From Gelatoporia subvermispora B (taxonomy: Eukaryota > Basidiomycota > Agaricomycetes > Polyporales > Gelatoporiaceae), in contig KB445800.1 of NCBI GenBank assembly GCA_000320605.2, positions 327,157 through 391,156 on the forward strand: a DNA stretch of 64,000 nt, given 5' to 3'. How positions within the stretch are numbered: position 1 is the first letter of the stretch; every line of letters starts with the position of its first letter. A model generated the notes under the pieces. It saw nothing but the letters and a program-made list of their open reading frames with translations, was not told the DNA's origin and ran no database searches. Both the position numbers and the translations under genes were made by a program. Of this stretch, positions 59,447 through 64,000 are shown in pieces.

Positions 59447-59815
59447 CCAGCCAAGCAATCGCTGGGATGGATAAGCGTGATGGTCAAGTGTTTCTGGATG
59501 AAGTGGTGCACCAGGTGACGAGGGCAGCAGGTGCAGTGAGTGGCGAATCACACATGCCAGAGTTGGGACTCTCGCGAGCTGAGCTCTGCGGAGCGCTGTC
59601 ATGCAGCAAGTTCTGGTCAAGACCTCGCGTTAGAAGTGTTACGGGAGAGTGCGCTGAGGAACGAGCTGCACGGGCTGGTGCGACATGATTGGATATGCTC
59701 TACGAACTACGCAACAGTGTATTGTGACCTGATGAACGATAGCCCACTTGTACTGGAGTGTCTACTCCGTCTATGTCAATGACATCCGGTCTCGCAACTG
59801 TATAAATAAACATGT

Positions 59816-61837
59816 TTAGCATCCTTCTGGAACAAGTGGCGGCTCTGCTAGTCGGGTGCGTGGCCTTATGGTGCATCGAAAATCCGTCGGATACCTGTCC
59901 ATGAACAGTGTAAGTTGCATCGTCCAGGTGGAACAGTGTTACGTACGTGGTAAGCCCCGACGTGAGTTTCATCTCGGGACGGACAACCTCTCCACTCTCG
60001 TTTGTAACTGGACCAATGTCGAACACGTGCAGGATTGAGGCGACAGAGATGAACAGCATAGCCTGTGCGAAGTATTTCCTTGGGCACATCCTGATAGGAC
60101 ACTCGTTGGAATAGGCCGCATCACGTGTGGTTACAACACAGTGAGACGAACCTTCGTCCGAATCCGAATGCAGCTTCTAGTAGATCGTTTGCGCGTGGGT
60201 CCACCTGACCGTCCTTCAAAAAACGCTCTGGATTGAAAATTTCGGGCTCGGGGAAAACATCAGGGTCATGGAGGATTGCCCTGAGAGGGGCAAGTGTCAC
60301 GAAATAGTAGACCAGGATAGATGAAAGGCAATTGACCATTGATTCGGCATGAGAATAGTCCCTTTCGGTATATGACAGCCCTCGTACACGTCGTCCTCCG
60401 AATTTGTGCGAGAAATCCCAAGAGGTACGGCCGTCACCCAGCGTATGCACTCCTTCACGACTACCGACACATATGGCAGATAATTGCGGTCGGTAAATTC
60501 AGGTAACCGCCGAGAGCCGACGACTTGATCTAACTCTTCCTGAGCCTTCTTCTGAATTTCTGGATGTATAGTCATGGCTAAAAAGAAGGTTTGCAAGACT
60601 GAAAATGTCTATATACACTCATAAGCGGCCATTTCAGCGATATTCATGCAAGAGGACATACAGTATCAGCACCCGCTGGGATATCGAGATATCAGGGCTG
60701 ACTTCATTATATCATGATTCCAAGTCTTACCTGCGTAAAGCATCGCGCTTACGTCTTTCACTATACTCTCTTCCTCATCGTGTTCCTCTCCACTAAGACC
60801 GGAAATGTCATCGAGCATCCGTGTGGTAAGCGAAGAGCGTGCATCTCCGGATTGCTAGCGACCGACGAAAGTCAAGGGATGTCCAGAGAGACAGTCGTGG
60901 ACTCACCCATGCAGCTTTGACCTCTTTGAATGCATCGTTTCTTAGTGCCAGGATGTTCTCCCGCCACTTGGGCAGCTTCCGCTTGAACGTCGCACCGGGG
61001 AACCACGATGGCATGTGCCGCAAAAACGGCAGGAATTTTACAACCATGTTTTCAGGCAGGGATGCCTCGATAATTGCTTGCGCTGCGCCTTCGTTGCACT
61101 TTAGATACGGATGCTCCGGGCCATTGACCGAGCTACCATAGACGAGCTCGAGCAAAGTAGCTCCAACAGCGCTATGTACGGCCCATTACGAAGCGCCAAT
61201 GTGTCAAACTCACGCAACACTCACAAACGTGTATGCCGCACAAAGCCTTCGGGGTCTTGTGCAAGCAGAGAGAGCAGTTTACGCGTATTCTGCAGCTGTA
61301 TATGCTCGTAGTTGCTGATGGCATCTTCGGTAAAGTGCATGTGTACCAGCCGGCGGGACTTGCGCCAGACGGGGCTATACCCCATCAGTATCATGCTCCA
61401 TTCCAGACCCAGACTAGCGAGCGTGTCAGCTTGCGTACGATCAGTGAGGAAAGAAGTCGATTACAGTGACACCATCAGCGACTTGGGTCGGTCCGAATAA
61501 ATGGCTGAACGAGATTCGAACAAATCTGACACTGCTTTGGCAGTGTTCAAGATGACGATAGGCTTGCCAAAGACTTTAACCTGCACGATGGGGCCTTCTC
61601 GGAGAATTCAGCTCTGCTTAATTGAAGCTCAGCCCAAGTGTACGAACCGTATGTCTGAGACCAGGCTAGATACGTGTTCCATGGCCTATCTCGTGGTATA
61701 GCGAACAAATTTCCTACGATTGGCCATCCTTCAGGCCCGGGCAGAGCGCGTCGTCGAACCTGGTCGTTTATGCAGGTGTATACTATAATCAGAACACCTA
61801 TACAAGCAGTTAATATGAGGGAAGGGCTCAAATCCAT
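59816..61837 (-). CDS. cytochrome P450 (P450-4), haem-loop glycine replaced by arginine
   Basis: Minus-strand paralogue of P450-3 with the same exon plan, including the 14 nt AGADT exon (60675-60662). The start MDLSPSLILTACIGVLIIVYTC is a membrane anchor, then PGPEGWPIVGNLF. KECIRW and FNPERF are intact. The haem loop reads FGRRMCPRKYF: the near-invariant Gly two residues after the Cys ligand is Arg (AGG against GGG in P450-3). The C-terminus is CTIRPRTRLAEPPLVPEGC, stopping at 59816. The frame is otherwise open and splice sites are normal. The Gly lets the loop pack against the haem, so activity may be reduced or lost; whether the gene is drifting or specialised cannot be told here. Confidence 0.85.
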
Positions 61838-62459
61838 GGTGCAACGCCGGGAGAAGAATGATACGAGCAGAGCAGAGCAGAGCTCCCCATTAGAGTGTTC
61901 CCTGGAGGCATGAAGCGAGCATCGAATACCTTACGTGATACAGGTGGTTTGCTCGGATGCGACTAAGCGCTGGAACGCCAGGATACGTACCCAAAACATG
62001 GGGCAGCTTTCCGACATGTACTGTACAGGACGCAGGCACCACTGACGAATAACCACTGTCGATGTCGGTAGGCAAGACTTGTGTACATAGTGTGTGGATG
62101 AGCACAGCCTCCTCACTCTCCTGATCGAGCATCGATGATCTCTCGTCGCTTCTGACGCTCACAGCTCTCTAAGTGACGCCTGGTGATCTGGGCGCCAACT
62201 AGTCATAGTTATATCCGATGAAGTCGCCTGATTGTGCTGTGCATTGAGTGGGTCATTTCTGCGATGCACCGGGTGCGACGCTACTTACGCTTGACGAGAG
62301 TTGACTATACCGGTCCCGTCCAAGCCCATGACTTGATGCTGTGCGACGCTTCGACTCGTGGAGCGCTGCACTTAAAAGTATCTGTCCGCTAGCATCTATT
62401 CACTAATATATATTCACTAGTATCGTGTGCCTCACTCACCACCCTTTCAGCTCTCTGCC
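61838..62459. other. divergent spacer between P450-4 and hydrolase-3
   Basis: An AT-rich stretch with ATATATATT-like boxes at 62396-62415 lies just before the hydrolase-3 start. No gene. Confidence 0.4.
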
Positions 62460-63765
62460 ATGCTCCTCGCATTTCCAAACCAACCGCTCAAAGCGCTGTT
62501 TCTCACTTATCGCACTTTCTATCTCCTATGTTGTCTGCCCATCTGGGTGACCGCCAATCTTCTCCCCAAGTGGAGGCCGCGCCGCTCGTGGTCGCTCTCT
62601 CGGACGTTGATCGTGAAGACGCTTCGATTCATCATCGAGAGTGTGCTCTACACTTCAATCCCAGCCCTCCCATCTCAAGACGTCTATGCGTCCGAAGCAC
62701 ATATTACAGGCTTTGTTCCAATTGAGGCCACACCTGAGCTTATTACGGGAGAGATACTCGAAATGGCACGTATCAACCGCGTAAAGGCTGAGAGGACTTG
62801 TGGATTCTGGTATGGTCCCCGAGGGCCTGACAGTAAACCAGGGCAAAGCGCGTCTGAAGGCGAGAAAGTTGTGTATTTCATACCTGGTAGGTCGATATTT
62901 CCAAAAGCTGTGACATACACGGAGCTGAATCATCATACACCAGGTGGTGCATACGTTGTGAGCAAAGCGATCTCGATGATCGACAACTCGAAGTACTTAC
63001 AGTCGTTCATAGATGGGGACAGCCCATCCATCCAACTCGTTCGCCGTGAAGTGCATCACCGGGTTCCTTGAGCACTTCCCGCCCGATGTACGCGTCTTAG
63101 CACTCGAATACCGGAGATCGACCGCCGCACCACTCCAAATCTCCAACCCATATCCCGCAGCATTAATCGACGCCATTGCCGGCTATAGATACCTTGTCGA
63201 GGACATTGGCTTTGAGCCGCAGAACATCATCATCGCCGGCGACTCTGCAGGGGGAAACATCGCTCTCTCCCTGGCGCTCTACAGCTGCTACGCCCGGCTC
63301 CCCGGTCTTCCTCAAGCAGGCGGGCTCCTCCTCCTCTCTCCCGCTGCAGACTGGACAATAAGCACCGATCCCACCTCCTCGATCGAACGCAACTCGCGAT
63401 CCGACTTCCTGCAGCCTTTCTTCACCACCGGCTACACCAAGAGCGCGGTGCTGGGATACCTGCCGGACGAGACTGCGGCGACGAGCATCTGGCTCGGCCC
63501 CGGATCATTGCACCTCAAGTCACCTCCGGGAGCGTTCGCGCAGCTGCCGCCGACATGCATCGTTGCCGGAGAGGCGGAGATCCTGCTGGATGGCATACGT
63601 ACTTTGCGCGACCGTATACAGTGCGATGCGGGAAATGATCGAGTCGTATACATCGAGACCCCCGACGCTCCCCATAATTTCTTGTCGCTGGGCTGGTACG
63701 AACCGGAGAGGACGATGGTGCTACGTGAGATTGGTCGATGGGCGCATCAGATACTGTCACCGTAG
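62460..63765 (+). CDS. alpha/beta-hydrolase fold protein, diverged paralogue (hydrolase-3)
   Basis: Three exons: 62460-62886, 62944-62957 (14 nt) and 63013-63765, 397 residues, with the same intron positions as hydrolases 1 and 2. N-terminal hydrophobic segment TFYLLCCLPIWVTANLL, then PKWRPRRSW. The nucleophile elbow AGDSAGGN and PDAPHNF with the probable catalytic His are present. The oxyanion motif is FIPGGAYV, so the usual His of HGGG is Pro. It shares long blocks with the others (FLEHFP, YRYLVEDIGFEPQNIII, ETAATSIW, YEPERT). It may be an esterase with altered oxyanion geometry, or a neofunctionalised copy. An in-frame ATG at 62427 would add 11 residues; 62460 matches the paralogues. Confidence 0.88.
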
Positions 63766-64000
63766 GTAGAGCGAATAGATGACTCGACAAGAGGATTTTA
63801 CGGCCTAGTTTTCGTAATGATTTTGGACAACACACGCACTAGGCTCTGGAGCGTTTCAGATTGTAGAAAGAAGTGGATGGACGGAAATGAACAACCAAGA
63901 GACGGCCTTGTTCCATGCTTGAGGAGCTGTTACAGCGCAATGCGGGAAATGAATTAGTTCTGTGCATCAATACTCAAAGTGGACAACGAATGTCCATCTA
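63766..64000. other. 3' flank of hydrolase-3
   Basis: Short piece up to the window edge. It carries CAGTGCGATGCGGGAAATGA-like sequence again near 63935, resembling hydrolase-3 codons at 63620, a possible fragmentary duplication. Confidence 0.35.

Larger units (their letters stand above)
57990..59815. other. spacer between P450-3 and P450-4
   Basis: Holds a 62 bp-period duplication at 58167-58290, a GC-rich stretch near 58440-58470 and MITE copy 4. ORFs at 58947-59688 were examined and are not recognised. Confidence 0.4.

Noticed and set aside
58947..59688. Overlapping plus-strand ORFs between the two right-hand P450s
   Set aside because: They span a MITE copy and lack any family signature; treated as chance frames.
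1..64000. CRISPR arrays, operons or ribosome-binding sites
   Set aside because: The sequence is clearly eukaryotic nuclear DNA with spliceosomal introns; no regularly spaced repeat array is present.

Overview
The window is nuclear DNA of a filamentous basidiomycete, most likely an Agaricomycete. Genes are cut by many 45-75 bp GT-AG introns, a Ty3/Gypsy retroelement sits at the left edge, and the gene families (DUF7918 protein, Delta6-protoilludene-type sesquiterpene synthases, multi-intron P450s, stand-alone adenylation enzyme) are typical of mushrooms and polypores. All gene models were built by eye from splice signals, reading frame and agreement between paralogues.

Left part (1-17.9 kb), mostly housekeeping: the decayed 3' end of a Ty3/Gypsy element with a candidate LTR, a C2H2 zinc-finger gene (4267-5735), an uncertain ORF, phosphopantothenoylcysteine synthetase (CAB2, 7891-9202), a tRNA-Gly(GCC), a DUF7918 protein with two SUMO-interaction-like motifs (9597-11458), then about 6 kb of gene-poor DNA containing an inverted-repeat element.

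Central part (18-52.3 kb): a mirror-image biosynthetic gene cluster. Reading inward, the left arm is P450-1(+), 7TM-1(+), alpha/beta-hydrolase-1(-), sesquiterpene synthase-1(+). The right arm is its exact reflection: synthase-2(-), hydrolase-2(+), 7TM-3(-), P450-2(-). The synthases and their 3' flanks are nearly identical; similarity falls outward through hydrolases and 7TM proteins to P450s. The 11.6 kb centre holds a stand-alone adenylate-forming enzyme, an HxxxD acyltransferase and a third 7TM protein. Two N-runs fall in or beside the synthases, and one is flanked by an exact 181 bp repeat that looks like unmerged contig overlap.

Right part (53.9-64 kb): outlying members of the same families: a second acyltransferase with an in-frame stop, two tandem P450s (one with a mutated haem loop) and a third hydrolase with an altered oxyanion motif. 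Short TIR-bearing MITE-like elements are scattered here, one inside a synthase relic.

Inferred working model: the synthases cyclise farnesyl diphosphate to a sesquiterpene (protoilludene type by family resemblance), the P450s oxidise it, the acyltransferase and adenylation enzyme attach or activate an acid, and the hydrolases act on esters. The 7TM proteins are recurrent partners of unknown role.
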